Shown in pieces: positions 28,251-36,790 of a stretch of DNA of 64,000 bases; the stretch's first letter is position 1; the number at the start of each line of letters is the position of its first letter. The position numbers were made by a program, and so were the translations under genes. The stretch lies in NCBI RefSeq assembly GCF_030052995.1, contig NZ_JASJPW010000001.1, positions 554,501 to 618,500 of the forward strand, read 5' to 3'. Origin of the DNA: Gemmobacter sp. 24YEA27. Its GTDB lineage: Bacteria > Pseudomonadota > Alphaproteobacteria > Rhodobacterales > Rhodobacteraceae. Under the pieces are notes generated by a model, which ran no database searches, had not been told where the DNA came from, and worked only from the letters and a program-made list of their open reading frames with translations.

Positions 28251-28739
28251 TCAGCATTCCGGATAGCCGAGGCGGATCAGTTCTGCCCCGCTCACCCGGA
28301 GAGGGCTGTCGAGCCTGTAACGCGCCGTTTCCATGAACCAGCTGCGAAGCGGTTCGCGGTAATTCTGCGCCATGATCTGCGACCAGTGGTCAAATTCCGG
28401 CTTTGGCAGCGGCTTGCCGTAAGAGCTTGGGCCATGAAAGCCAAAGCTCGCGCGGCGGTGGACGCAGATATTGTCGAGCCCGAGATACATCGTGCAGGCC
28501 GAATTGCAGGTGCCGCGCAGCTCGACGCGGTCGCCGCTGGCCCGCAAGCGCTGAACCTCGCGTTCCCTGGCCGCGATCAGACCACCCGGGTCTGCCCGCA
28601 CCACCCTGATCGTGCCGATATGGGTCGGCCGCATCTGCGCCAGGGCCTTTCCCGGACTGAGCGGTGGCATTGCACCGCTGGCTATTGAAAAGCAAAGTAC
28701 TGCAAAGCCCGCCCGCACCCGGGTCGAGACATGTTTCAT
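28251..28739 (-). CDS. Secreted protein with ClpP/crotonase-like SACT motif
   Basis: A 162-residue exported protein of unknown function. An N-terminal signal segment (FAVLCFSIASGAM) ends near residue 35 at a KALAQ-M type site. The mature part has VRADPGGLIAAREREVQRL, then RGTCNSACTMYLGLDNICVHRR and FGFHGP. The SAC[TM] with flanking Gly and a later FHGP recall the serine-protease-like ClpP/enoyl-CoA fold seen in many Rhodobacterales hypothetical proteins, where Ser precedes Ala-Cys. Four cysteines could form disulfides. GGAAAGGGG lies upstream of the ATG. Fold assignment is by motif only. Confidence 0.7.
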   Translation of the reverse strand: MKHVSTRVRAGFAVLCFSIASGAMPPLSPGKALAQMRPTHIGTIRVVRADPGGLIAAREREVQRLRASGDRVELRGTCNSACTMYLGLDNICVHRRASFGFHGPSSYGKPLPKPEFDHWSQIMAQNYREPLRSWFMETARYRLDSPLRVSGAELIRLGYPEC

Positions 28740-28949
28740 GACGAACCCCTTTCCACCTTTGCGGCGGGGTCATCTGATCGTCCAACCCTCACCCGTCGCG
28801 AAGATGAGCAAAGCAGAGGCGTGCTTAAGACGAGGTTTTCACAGCAGAGGCCGGGGGCATTCGAGTCATTAAAATCGGTCCTTAATGCCCTGGACCTGCC
28901 ATATTCCGCGCGGCCTACGGACCCGGATCAGGCCCGGGTCAGCTTCGGA

Positions 28950-29960
28950 TCAGGGCGGCAAGCGCAGCATCGCCCGGGGCGCAGGCCGCGATAAGACGCG
29001 CCCTCTCAGCGGGGCAAGCCGGTCCGCGCGAGACGGGCGCGACACCGGCAGGGCGCCGGCCTCCCGCAGCCAGCCCGCCGGGGCCGATACGCCCAGATAC
29101 AAGGCCAGCGCCGCCAGTTCGGGCTCTGGTGTCGCGATCAGCGCCTCATAGGAAAGGTGATGCCAGCGCGCCCGTGGCAGGGTCGCAAGCGCTTGCGCCC
29201 CCCGGATCATCATGGCCGACCAGAACCGCGCCAGCAGCAGCGGATCGGCGGACCGATCCAGCATCGGCGTGACCGGCATCGCAATGCTCAGCGCCTGCAG
29301 GACCCGCCAGATCCGCCCGCGCCCGTAATGGCTGTCAGGGTCAAGAAGGTCGATGCCAAGGCGCCGCATCCGCTGCCACATCCGCGCGGCCAGCCTGGTG
29401 GCGGGGTAATCGCTCATCGAGAGCACGGTTTCCGGGCCGCTCCGCGTCAGCAGGACAAGGCGCGCCTCGGGAAACAGGCGCGCCAGCGTCCGCGTCGCCA
29501 CCAGCGAGCCACCCGAGCGTTCGACCCAGAGCCGGCGATTGCGGGCCATGGCCATCGCGCCAAACAGCTGGCGGTAGTGATCCGTAACGCTTTGCCGGGG
29601 ATGAGCCGCAACCTCCGCCGCCAGCTGGTCGAAAAGGTCGTCGGGCGCGTCAGTCAGATGCGGCAGCGCGACCTGGAGGAGCGGCGGGCAGCGAAACGGG
29701 TCATGGCGGTTGCCCTGCTGGCGCCCATAGAGAAACTCGCGCGGCGCCCGCAGCGGATTGCCGGCCAGCGCGCCGATCCGGGTTGGCTCCGCGAGGCCGC
29801 GCCAGAAGTCTAGCGCCGAAAGCTGACCGGGCGGGAAGGCCCGCGCGCCGGCAGTGGCAAACACCTCCGAGAGGCTGAGAAGTTCGGGATGCAGCCGGAT
29901 CAGATCCGAAACCAGCGTCGACCCGCAGCGCGCAGATCCAAGGATGAAAGCCCCCGCCAT
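28950..29960 (-). CDS. Sulfotransferase family protein
   Basis: A 336-residue protein with the PAPS-dependent sulfotransferase layout. The 5'-phosphosulfate loop is FILGSARCGSTLVSDL at the N-terminus, and a later serine/arginine region (LVLLTRSGPETVLSMSDY) resembles the 3'-phosphate-binding site. The remainder is divergent. The ATG is three bases after the TetR stop codon, so the two genes form one transcript divergent from the KASIII-SDR-MBL-ligase genes. That links a sulfation step to the neighbouring pathway by regulation. The acceptor is unknown. Confidence 0.8.
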   Translation of the reverse strand: MAGAFILGSARCGSTLVSDLIRLHPELLSLSEVFATAGARAFPPGQLSALDFWRGLAEPTRIGALAGNPLRAPREFLYGRQQGNRHDPFRCPPLLQVALPHLTDAPDDLFDQLAAEVAAHPRQSVTDHYRQLFGAMAMARNRRLWVERSGGSLVATRTLARLFPEARLVLLTRSGPETVLSMSDYPATRLAARMWQRMRRLGIDLLDPDSHYGRGRIWRVLQALSIAMPVTPMLDRSADPLLLARFWSAMMIRGAQALATLPRARWHHLSYEALIATPEPELAALALYLGVSAPAGWLREAGALPVSRPSRADRLAPLRGRVLSRPAPRAMLRLPP

Positions 29961-29963
29961 TTT

Positions 29964-30563
29964 TTAGCCCTTCGGCTTGAGCCGGCTGAGCATCGCATCC
30001 AGCACCGAAGCCGCGATCTCGCCGGCGCTTTGTGTGGTCAGGATGTCGAGCCGGCGGTCCACCTCCAGCGCCACCGCGCCATGAACCGCGACATAAAGCT
30101 GCTCGGTCAGCCGCATGGCACGATTGTCATCCAGATCGGGCGCATGTTCGCGGAGCAGCTCTGTCAACCGCCCCATCAGGCCCCGGACCGCCTCGCCATA
30201 CCAGGCGGGGAAAGTCTCGCGCTGGCGCGTACCGCCGAAAAGCGCGCTCCACAAAGCCGGGTTGCGACGCATGAAAGAAATATAGCTCTGGCAGATCAGA
30301 TGCAGCCGCGCCGCAGGGGTGCCAGTGTCGGGCAATGTGTCAAACAGCTGTTCAAGCCGGGCAAAGGTCTCGCGATTCACCTCCATCAGAATATCCGACA
30401 TCGAGCCGAAGACATTGTAGATCGAGGCCGCAGTATATCCGACCTCACGCGCGATCGCGCGGGCCGAGAGACCCGGGACGCCTTCGCGATCCAGGATCCC
30501 GCGTGCAGACTCAAGGATGGCCTGGCGCAGCTCTGCCCGCGGCACACGCTGGGGTCGGCTCAT
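29964..30563 (-). CDS. TetR-family transcriptional regulator
   Basis: A 199-residue TetR-type repressor. The N-terminal helix-turn-helix is RQAILESARGILDREGVPGLSARAIAREVGYTAASIYNVFG (given here in outline), the standard TetR fold, and a ligand-binding C-terminal domain follows. The ATG at 30563 is preferred over the ATG at 30587 because GGAGG lies six bases before it. It is divergent from the KASIII-like gene. The gap holds two TGAAC-N3-GTTCA palindromes that are the obvious operators, so I infer that it controls both itself (with the sulfotransferase) and the four-gene cluster, probably in response to a lipid-like or acyl ligand. Confidence 0.88.
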   Translation of the reverse strand: MSRPQRVPRAELRQAILESARGILDREGVPGLSARAIAREVGYTAASIYNVFGSMSDILMEVNRETFARLEQLFDTLPDTGTPAARLHLICQSYISFMRRNPALWSALFGGTRQRETFPAWYGEAVRGLMGRLTELLREHAPDLDDNRAMRLTEQLYVAVHGAVALEVDRRLDILTTQSAGEIAASVLDAMLSRLKPKG

Positions 30564-30589
30564 ATTCGCCTCCGTAAGGTTTTGCATAC

Positions 30590-30602
30590 TGAACGTTGTT
30601 CA
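30590..30602. promoter_or_regulatory. TetR-type operator 1 (TGAAC-GTT-GTTCA)
   Basis: A 13-base palindrome with perfect 5-bp arms, 26 bases upstream of the TetR start codon. The same arms recur at 30644-30656. Opposed TTGAC boxes lie between the two at 30611 (plus strand) and 30632 (minus strand), so both operators flank divergent promoters. Confidence 0.75.
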
Positions 30603-30643
30603 AAAACTTCTTGACGCAAAGCCCGGCCCAGGTCAAGGGTTAG

Positions 30644-30656
30644 TGAACAATGTTCA
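30644..30656. promoter_or_regulatory. TetR-type operator 2 (TGAAC-AAT-GTTCA)
   Basis: The second copy of the palindrome, 12 bases upstream of the KASIII-like ATG. The centres of the two copies are 54 bases apart, about five helical turns, which suits cooperative repression of both divergent promoters. Confidence 0.75.
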
Positions 30657-30668
30657 ATAAGGTGCGTC

Positions 30669-31682
30669 ATGCAGAGTACATCCCATCGGAACAGCCCACC
30701 TGCGATGCGGATTCTCGGAACGGGTATGTATCTGCCGCAACAGCGCCTTGCCTCATCCGCGATTGACCAGCGGTTCGGCTGGGCTGCGGGCACCACCGAA
30801 CGCCGCTATGGGCTTGCCGCCCGCCATATTGCCGGGCCCGAGGAAAGCACATCGATGATGGCGACCGAAGCGGCGCGCCAGGCGCTTGAGGTGGCCGGGA
30901 TCCGCGCGGGCGATCTCGATCTGATCCTTGGCGCCTGCGGGGTGATGGAACAGGCGATCCCTTCGACCGCGACGCTGGTGCAGGCCCGGCTTGGGCTGGG
31001 GAAATCGGGTATTCCTTCTTACGACGTGAATGCGACCTGTCTGAGTTTCGTGCAGGCGCTGGATCTGGCCGCGATGCGAATAGCCGCCGGGCGGGCGCGC
31101 CGGGTGCTGGTGTTTTCCGCCGATATCGCCTCGGTCGGGCTGGACTGGTCCGAACCCGATACGGCGGCGATCTTCGGCGATGGCGCGGCGGCGGTGGTTC
31201 TGGGCGCAGATGCGGGCGAAGGCGTGCTGGCAAGCCGGTTTGAAACCTATTCCGAAGGCCGGGCCGCCTGTGTGCTTGAAGGCGGCGGCACCCGTTACGG
31301 CGGCACCCGCGATCCGGAACTGCTCGACCGCACCAATGTGTTTCATATGGATGGGCAGACCGCCTTCCGCATCGCGGCGCGCTATCTGCCGCGTTTCCTC
31401 CGGGCGCTCATGGACGAGGCGGGTGTCGGCTACAACGATCTGGCCTGTATCGTGCCGCATCAGGCCTCTGGCCCGGCGCTGGATCACGGGCTGGAGCGGC
31501 TGGGGATACCGCCCGATAAGGTGATCCGGACCTTCGGGCAGCTGGGCAATCAGATCGCGGCCTCGATCCCGAATGCCCTGCATCACGCGATCACCTCGGG
31601 GCGCCTGCAGCGCGGCGAACTTGCCCTGCTGATCGGCACCTCGGCGGGGCTGTCGCTGGGTGGCATGGTGGTGCGCTGCTGA
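30669..31682 (+). CDS. KASIII-like 3-oxoacyl-ACP synthase / OleA-type thiolase
   Basis: A 337-residue thiolase-superfamily condensing enzyme. The catalytic triad of KASIII enzymes is intact: Cys124 in VNATCLSF, His264 in VPHQAS and Asn294 in QLGNQIAAS. Other blocks are ILGTGMYLP at the N-terminus, FGDGAAAVVLGA and a final LLIGTSAGLSLGGMVVRC. It is not the housekeeping fabH, since no fatty-acid synthesis genes are near. With the SDR and ligase that follow, the closest described parallel is OleA, which joins two acyl-CoAs. The start at 30669 could instead be the ATG at 30705. Its stop overlaps the next start (TGATG). I rate the family assignment high and the reaction unknown. Confidence 0.88.
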   Translation: MQSTSHRNSPPAMRILGTGMYLPQQRLASSAIDQRFGWAAGTTERRYGLAARHIAGPEESTSMMATEAARQALEVAGIRAGDLDLILGACGVMEQAIPSTATLVQARLGLGKSGIPSYDVNATCLSFVQALDLAAMRIAAGRARRVLVFSADIASVGLDWSEPDTAAIFGDGAAAVVLGADAGEGVLASRFETYSEGRAACVLEGGGTRYGGTRDPELLDRTNVFHMDGQTAFRIAARYLPRFLRALMDEAGVGYNDLACIVPHQASGPALDHGLERLGIPPDKVIRTFGQLGNQIAASIPNALHHAITSGRLQRGELALLIGTSAGLSLGGMVVRC

Positions 31683-32656
31683 TGGCGATTCTGATCACAG
31701 GGGCGACAGGGTGTCTTGGCGGCGGTATCACGCGGCAGTTGCTGGCCGCAGGTGTCAGGGTCATTGGCCAGGGTCGCGATCTGCGGGCCGGCGCAGAAAT
31801 GGTGCAGCAGGGCGCGGAATTTCTGCCGCTCGATCTCTGCGATCCGGTGCCGCTCGAGCCGGTTTTAGCCGGCACAGAGACTGTTTTCCACTGTGCCGCC
31901 CTGTCTTCGGCCTGGGGTCGCGCCCGCGATTTCCAGGCGCTGAATGTGGATGCAACCCGCAGGTTATTGGACGCGGCACGTGACGGCGGGGTGAAACGGT
32001 TCATCTTTGCCTCTTCCCCCAGCATCTATGCCAATGGCTCCGACCGGCTGGATCTGACCGAAGACGCGCCCCTGCCCGCACACTTTGCCACCCATTACGC
32101 CCGGACCAAGGCGGAATCCGAGGCACTGGCGCTGTCTTATGACCAGCCCGGCGCGATGCGGGTGGTGGCCCTGCGCCCCCGTTCGATCTATGGGCGCGGC
32201 GACCGGGCGCTGATGCCGCGTCTTCTGACGGCGATGCGGCGCGGGACGCTGCCCCTGATCTCGGGCGGCGCGGCGCTGATTGATGTCACCCATGTCTCGG
32301 ATGCCGCGCGCGCGATGGTTCTGGCCGCAGCTCACGCCCAAAAGGTCGGAGGGCGGGTGTTCAACATCACCTCGGGCGAGAGTTGGCGGTTCGCGCAGCT
32401 TGCCGATGCGGCGGCGGATCTCTTTGGCCTCACGCCGCGCCGCAGGCACCTGCCCTATGGGGTCGCCATGACAATCGCCACCGGGTTCGAGGCCCTGCAT
32501 CACCTGTTTCGCCCCGATATCGAGCCGGTGCTGACCCGCCAGGCCGTGGTCTCGCTGGGCCGCAGCCTGACGCTCGACATCTCTGCCGCACGGGCCGATC
32601 TGGGATATCGCCCGCAAGTGACCCTTTCAGAAGGGATCCGCGACTATGCTGCCTGA
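31682..32656 (+). CDS. Extended SDR / 3-beta-HSD-like NAD(P) oxidoreductase
   Basis: A 324-residue extended short-chain dehydrogenase. The Rossmann glycine motif ILITGATGCLGG is at the N-terminus, and the active-site YxxxK appears as YARTK in HYARTKAESEAL. SSPSIYANG, with the catalytic serine, and LRPRSIYGRGD follow the 3-beta-hydroxysteroid dehydrogenase/OleD pattern. OleD reduces the beta-keto acid made by OleA. Here it is translationally coupled to the KASIII-like gene (one-base overlap) and overlaps the next gene by 11 bases. I infer reduction of the KASIII product. Confidence 0.86.
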   Translation: MAILITGATGCLGGGITRQLLAAGVRVIGQGRDLRAGAEMVQQGAEFLPLDLCDPVPLEPVLAGTETVFHCAALSSAWGRARDFQALNVDATRRLLDAARDGGVKRFIFASSPSIYANGSDRLDLTEDAPLPAHFATHYARTKAESEALALSYDQPGAMRVVALRPRSIYGRGDRALMPRLLTAMRRGTLPLISGGAALIDVTHVSDAARAMVLAAAHAQKVGGRVFNITSGESWRFAQLADAAADLFGLTPRRRHLPYGVAMTIATGFEALHHLFRPDIEPVLTRQAVVSLGRSLTLDISAARADLGYRPQVTLSEGIRDYAA

Positions 32657-33461
32657 ACTCATCCCGTTTCGCGTCGGATATTGCTGCGCCCCCGCCAGGC
32701 TGTCGCGCCGCGATGCGGGCTGGCGGCCCATCCGCTTTCCCGCCGGTGTCGTGCTGATCCGCCATCCGGGCCTCGGCGATATCCTGTTCGATACCGGCTA
32801 CGGACCTGCCTTTTTCGAGGCAACCCGCCCCTTCCCGGAACGGCTCTACCGTTGGCTCACGCCAGCGCAACTGGACGCAGACCAGCGCCTGCCCGCTCAG
32901 CTCGGCCGCCATAGCGCACAGATCCGGCAGGTGGTGCTCTCACATCTCCATGCCGATCATATCGCAGGGCTGTTCGGGATGGATCCGATCCCGCCCGTCA
33001 TCACCTCGCGCAAAGCCTGGGATCATCTGCACCAGGGCAGCCGCCTCGCCACGCTGAAAGCGGGGTGTCCCGAAGGGCTCAGGCGGCGGCTTCAGACTCT
33101 GACACCGCAGTTTTTCGAAGATTTCCCGCAGGCCGCGCCCCCGGATGGCAGCAGCGGCCTGGGATTGTTTCACGACATTTCCGGCACTGGCAGCCTGCTT
33201 GCAGTGGCCTTGCCCGGGCATGGTCATGGCCAGTTCGGCCTATACCTGCCCCAGACCACCAGCGGCCCGGCCTTTCTGATCGCCGATGCGGCCTGGAGCC
33301 GCCAGGCGCTGCGCGATGGCTGCCCGCCGCCCGATTACACCCTGCGCCGCCTTGGCGATGCAGCGGCCTATCTCGCCACCTTCTCGGCCCTGGCCGATCT
33401 CGCCCGGAACCGGCCCGACATCACCTTCTGGCCGTCCCATTGCCCGGAGGCCTTTGCGTGA
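32646..33461 (+). CDS. Metallo-beta-lactamase-fold hydrolase (lactonase-like)
   Basis: A 271-residue MBL-fold enzyme. The zinc motif is complete: HLHADH in VVLSHLHADHIAG, a further histidine in GHGHGQFG, the bridging aspartate in FLIADAAW, and a C-terminal histidine in WPSHCPE. Size and motif order are like AHL-lactonase-type hydrolases rather than glyoxalase II. Located between the SDR and the adenylating enzyme, it could open a lactone or thioester formed by the pathway. The ATG lies 11 bases inside the SDR gene, and its stop overlaps a GTG start of the next gene. Confidence 0.85.
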   Translation: MLPELIPFRVGYCCAPARLSRRDAGWRPIRFPAGVVLIRHPGLGDILFDTGYGPAFFEATRPFPERLYRWLTPAQLDADQRLPAQLGRHSAQIRQVVLSHLHADHIAGLFGMDPIPPVITSRKAWDHLHQGSRLATLKAGCPEGLRRRLQTLTPQFFEDFPQAAPPDGSSGLGLFHDISGTGSLLAVALPGHGHGQFGLYLPQTTSGPAFLIADAAWSRQALRDGCPPPDYTLRRLGDAAAYLATFSALADLARNRPDITFWPSHCPEAFA

Positions 33462-34750
33462 CCCCCTCGCCCCTCACCGCCTTTCTGGCCGCACGTTACG
33501 GACGCGGCTTTCGCTCGCGCGCGGAAATCATCGCCTGGCAGGCCGCCGGGCTGCGCCGCCTGCGCGAGCAGATCATGCCGCGCTCGCCCTTTCACGCCCC
33601 CTTTGCCGCAAGGCGCATTGCGGACTGGCCAATGATGAACAAGGCCCGGCTGATGGAGCATTTTGCCCGCATCAACACCTGTGGCATTCATCGCGATCAG
33701 GCCCTGGATATAGCGCTGAAATCCGAAGAGAGCCGCGATTTTTCACCGATGATCGGCGAGGTGGCGGTGGGGCTTTCCACCGGCACCTCGGGGCAGCGCG
33801 GGCTGTTTCTCAGCGACAAAGGCGAGCGCGCGCTCTGGGCGGCGGTGATGTGCGGCCGGTTCTGGCCCGCGCCGCTTTTGTCGCGCCAGCGGATCGCGTT
33901 TTTCCTGCGCGCGAATAACGCGCTCTATGAAAGCCTTTCGAACCCGCTGATGCAGTTTCGTTTCTACGATCTTCTGTCTGAGTTCGAAGCGCATCTGCCT
34001 TTGCTGAACCAGCAGAACCCGACCGTGCTGATCGCCCCGGCGCAGATCCTCGGCCTGATCGCAAAGGCGCAGGCGGCGGGGCAGATCCGCATTCGCCCAA
34101 AGCGGATCATCTCGGTCGCCGAGGTGCTCTCTCCCGAAGATTGCGCGGTAATAGAGACTGTTTTCGACCAGCGTCCGGATCAGGCCTATCAATGCACCGA
34201 AGGCGTTCTGGGCTATACCTGTCGCCATGGATCGCTGCATCTGAACGAGCGCTATATCCATTTCGACCGCGATGTGATCGACGAAACGACCGGCGCCTTT
34301 TGCCCGGTGATCACCGATTTCACCCGGCAGAGCCTGCCGATCCTTCGCTACCGGCTGGATGATGTACTGATCCCCGATCCGGAGCCCTGCCCCTGCGGCT
34401 GCGCGAGCCAGCGGCTGAAACGGATTGAAGGGCGCGCTGATGATATCCTCTGGTGGGCCGGCGCGGATGGCAGGCCGCGCATGGTGCCCTCGGACGCGAT
34501 CCGCCAGGCGGTGGCAACCCTGCCGGTGCCGGTGCGCGACTACCGGGTGATTGAAGAGGCGGGGCGGCTGACGGTCTGGCTCGACACCACGGTCGGGGAA
34601 ATCGCCATCCCGGCGATGGAGCATTCGCTTACCCGCCTCGCCGCCGGCCTTGGCTGCATCCCGCCGGTGATGGAGTTCCGCACCGGATTGCCCGCCGATC
34701 TGGCCGCAGATCCGGGCGCCAAACGGCGGCGCGTGCTGGTGCGGCGCTGA
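33458..34750 (+). CDS. CapK/F390-synthetase-like adenylating enzyme
   Basis: A 430-residue acyl-adenylate-forming protein of the PaaK/CapK/F390-synthetase-related group. Visible parts are the nucleotide loop GLSTGTSGQRG, IAPAQILGL, a region with YQCTEGVLGYTC, ILRYRLDDVLIPDPEPC, and the Cys-rich CPCGCASQRLKRIEGRADD that closes the core domain in this family. GTG at 33458 overlaps the MBL stop codon (GTGA) and gives family-normal length. In OleABCD-like pathways the AMP-forming enzyme is OleC; this one comes from a different branch of the adenylating superfamily, which makes the cluster unusual. Confidence 0.82.
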   Translation: MTPSPLTAFLAARYGRGFRSRAEIIAWQAAGLRRLREQIMPRSPFHAPFAARRIADWPMMNKARLMEHFARINTCGIHRDQALDIALKSEESRDFSPMIGEVAVGLSTGTSGQRGLFLSDKGERALWAAVMCGRFWPAPLLSRQRIAFFLRANNALYESLSNPLMQFRFYDLLSEFEAHLPLLNQQNPTVLIAPAQILGLIAKAQAAGQIRIRPKRIISVAEVLSPEDCAVIETVFDQRPDQAYQCTEGVLGYTCRHGSLHLNERYIHFDRDVIDETTGAFCPVITDFTRQSLPILRYRLDDVLIPDPEPCPCGCASQRLKRIEGRADDILWWAGADGRPRMVPSDAIRQAVATLPVPVRDYRVIEEAGRLTVWLDTTVGEIAIPAMEHSLTRLAAGLGCIPPVMEFRTGLPADLAADPGAKRRRVLVRR

Positions 34751-34819
34751 CAGGGGCAGTCTGAATGCGGTCAGTCTGAAAGGGACTTGCCAGCGCAGGG
34801 GCGTGACGGGCAGGCTGCC

Positions 34820-35748
34820 ATGATGGACAAGCTGCAAGATATCCTGAACGAGATCACTGCCACGCTCGCGAGCCGCGAAGAGCGCGGCCATCCCGCCGAT
34901 TACATCCCGCCGCTGGCCCATGTCAGCCCGAAGCATTTCGGCATCGCAGTCGCGCTGAATGAGGGCGGGCTTTTCACGGCAGGCGAGGCGGATCTGCCTT
35001 TCTCCATCCAGTCGATCTCCAAGGTTTTCACCCTGACACTGGCGCTTGGGATGTATGGCGACGCGCTCTGGCGCCGTGTCGGGCGCGAACCTTCGGGAAG
35101 CGCCTTCAATTCCATCGTGCTGCTGGAACAGGAAAAGGGCATCCCGCGCAACCCGTTCATCAATCCGGGCGCGCTGGTGGTGGCGGATGCGCTGCTGGCG
35201 CATGCCCGGGCGCCGCGTGAGACGATTGGCGAGATCCTGCGGTTTTTGCGTTTCATCTCGGATGATGACACGATCAGCGCCGATCCGGCGGTGGCGCGCG
35301 CCGAAAAGGCGACCGGTTTTCGCAATGCGGCGCTCGCGAATTACCTGCATTCCTGGGGCAATCTGACCAACCCGCCGGACCATGTGCTGGGCGTCTATTT
35401 CCACCATTGCGCGGTCACCATGAGCTGCGCGCAACTGGCCCGCGCCGGGGGTATCTGGCCAATGGCGGTAAGAATCCGGTGACCGGGCGCTCGGTGATCT
35501 CGGGCGTCAGGGCGCGGCGGATCAATGCGCTGATGCTGACCTGCGGCCATTATGACGGCTCGGGCGATTTCGCCTACCGCGTTGGATTGCCCGGGAAAAG
35601 CGGGGTCGGAGGCGGGATCCTCGCGGTTGTGCCAGGGGTGGCCTCGATTGCCGTCTGGTCGCCGGGGCTGAACGCGAATGGCAATTCGCTCCTGGGCGCC
35701 GAGGCGCTTGAGATGTTGTCGCAGCGGATGGGCTGGTCCGTGTTCTGA
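34820..35748 (+). pseudogene. glsA: Glutaminase, frameshifted
   Basis: A class A beta-lactamase-fold glutaminase that converts glutamine to glutamate and ammonia. The SxxK catalytic motif is in [13 protein letters not shown], and [13 protein letters not shown] and the C-terminal [14 protein letters not shown] are classic. The frame breaks in the G5 run at 35447-35451. Upstream it reads LARAGG and downstream [14 protein letters not shown], so one more G restores a normal 309-residue protein. The start is the ATG at 34820 (an adjacent ATG at 34823 is possible). It is the last plus-strand gene before the convergent FBPase. Confidence 0.85.
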
Positions 35749-35763
35749 CGCCCCGGCTTCTGA

Positions 35764-36741
35764 TCAGCGCGTCAGGTAATCGCGGATGATATCGACCTCT
35801 TCCGTCGCGCCAAAGACCAGCGGAATATGTTCGTGATGGGCCTCGGGCAGACGGGTCAGGATCGTGTTGATGCCATCCGTCGCCCTGCCGCCCGCCTGTT
35901 CGATCAGGAAGGCAATCGGAAACGCCTCGTAAAGCGTGCGCAAGCGCCCGTTCTCATAACCTTTGCGGCTGTCGGCGGGATACAGAAACGCGCCGCCCTC
36001 GATCAGGATGCGGTGGAGTTCCCCCGCCGCTGCCGCGAGCCAGCGCATATTGAAATCGCGCCCGCGCGGGCCGTCACGGCCAAGCTCCATATCGCAGACC
36101 CAGTCCTGCAACCCTTGCGCCCAATGCCGCTGGTTCGAGGCGTTATAGGCAATTGTCGAGGCCTTCGGCTTCAGTTGCACATTGGCATGGGTCTGGCGGA
36201 AGTCGCGCCCCTGCGGGTCGTAGCCAAAGATCTGAACGCCCTCGCCCAGCGTAAAGCCGTAATCCAGTGAATGGCCGATCGAGGCATAGCCCGCCGCCAC
36301 GATCTCAGCCCCTGAGCGCAGGAAATCGGTGCCTTTGGCCGGGAAGACCGCGAAGAACATGCCCAGAGGTGCCCCGATCCCGATGGAGTTTGATCCGTCA
36401 ATCGGATCCATCGCCACATCCCAGAGCCCGTCCGGGTTCAGGGTGACGATATCCTCGGCCTCTTCCGACAGAACAAGCCGGACGCCCGCATCGCGCAAGT
36501 AAGGCAGCACATAGTGATGCGCCGCGTCATCCATCGCTTTCTGTTTGTCGCCGCTTTCATTGATGCCGATCACCGCGGCCGGGTCAGAGTAAAGCCGCCC
36601 CGCCGCAAGCCGCGCCGCAATCCCGGGAAGCGCCTCTGCAAAGGCCCGGATCACGGAAACCGGGCCGGATTTGCCGGTCAGGTGATCTTCAAGACGCATC
36701 CCGTCAGGCGCGTGATCAGCGGGGAGGGTCAGCATCGGCAA
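35764..36741 (-). CDS. Class I fructose-1,6-bisphosphatase-like phosphatase
   Basis: A 325-residue sugar bisphosphatase of the FBPase/inositol-phosphatase superfamily. Metal ligands are in SEEAED (Glu93/Glu94) and MDPIDGSNSIG (Asp112, Asp115); canonical FBPase reads DPLDGSSN. A C-terminal ADSRKGYENGRLRTLYEAFP block supports FBPase over inositol monophosphatase. It would release phosphate from fructose 1,6-bisphosphate or, possibly, sedoheptulose bisphosphate. Sitting next to the erythritol genes, which deliver D-erythrose 4-phosphate, it may help gluconeogenic flow. GGAG lies about 11 bases before the ATG. The fbp symbol is likely, but the diverged motif leaves some doubt. Confidence 0.82.
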   Translation of the reverse strand: MPMLTLPADHAPDGMRLEDHLTGKSGPVSVIRAFAEALPGIAARLAAGRLYSDPAAVIGINESGDKQKAMDDAAHHYVLPYLRDAGVRLVLSEEAEDIVTLNPDGLWDVAMDPIDGSNSIGIGAPLGMFFAVFPAKGTDFLRSGAEIVAAGYASIGHSLDYGFTLGEGVQIFGYDPQGRDFRQTHANVQLKPKASTIAYNASNQRHWAQGLQDWVCDMELGRDGPRGRDFNMRWLAAAAGELHRILIEGGAFLYPADSRKGYENGRLRTLYEAFPIAFLIEQAGGRATDGINTILTRLPEAHHEHIPLVFGATEEVDIIRDYLTR

Positions 36742-36790
36742 CTCCGCAAATAGGTGGGGCGCGAGAGGAGGAGGAGGAGTTCGCGCCCCG

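Noticed and set aside
30669..31682. KASIII-like gene as housekeeping fabH
   Set aside because: There are no plsX, fabD, fabG or acpP genes beside it, and it is coupled to an SDR, MBL enzyme and adenylase under a dedicated TetR.
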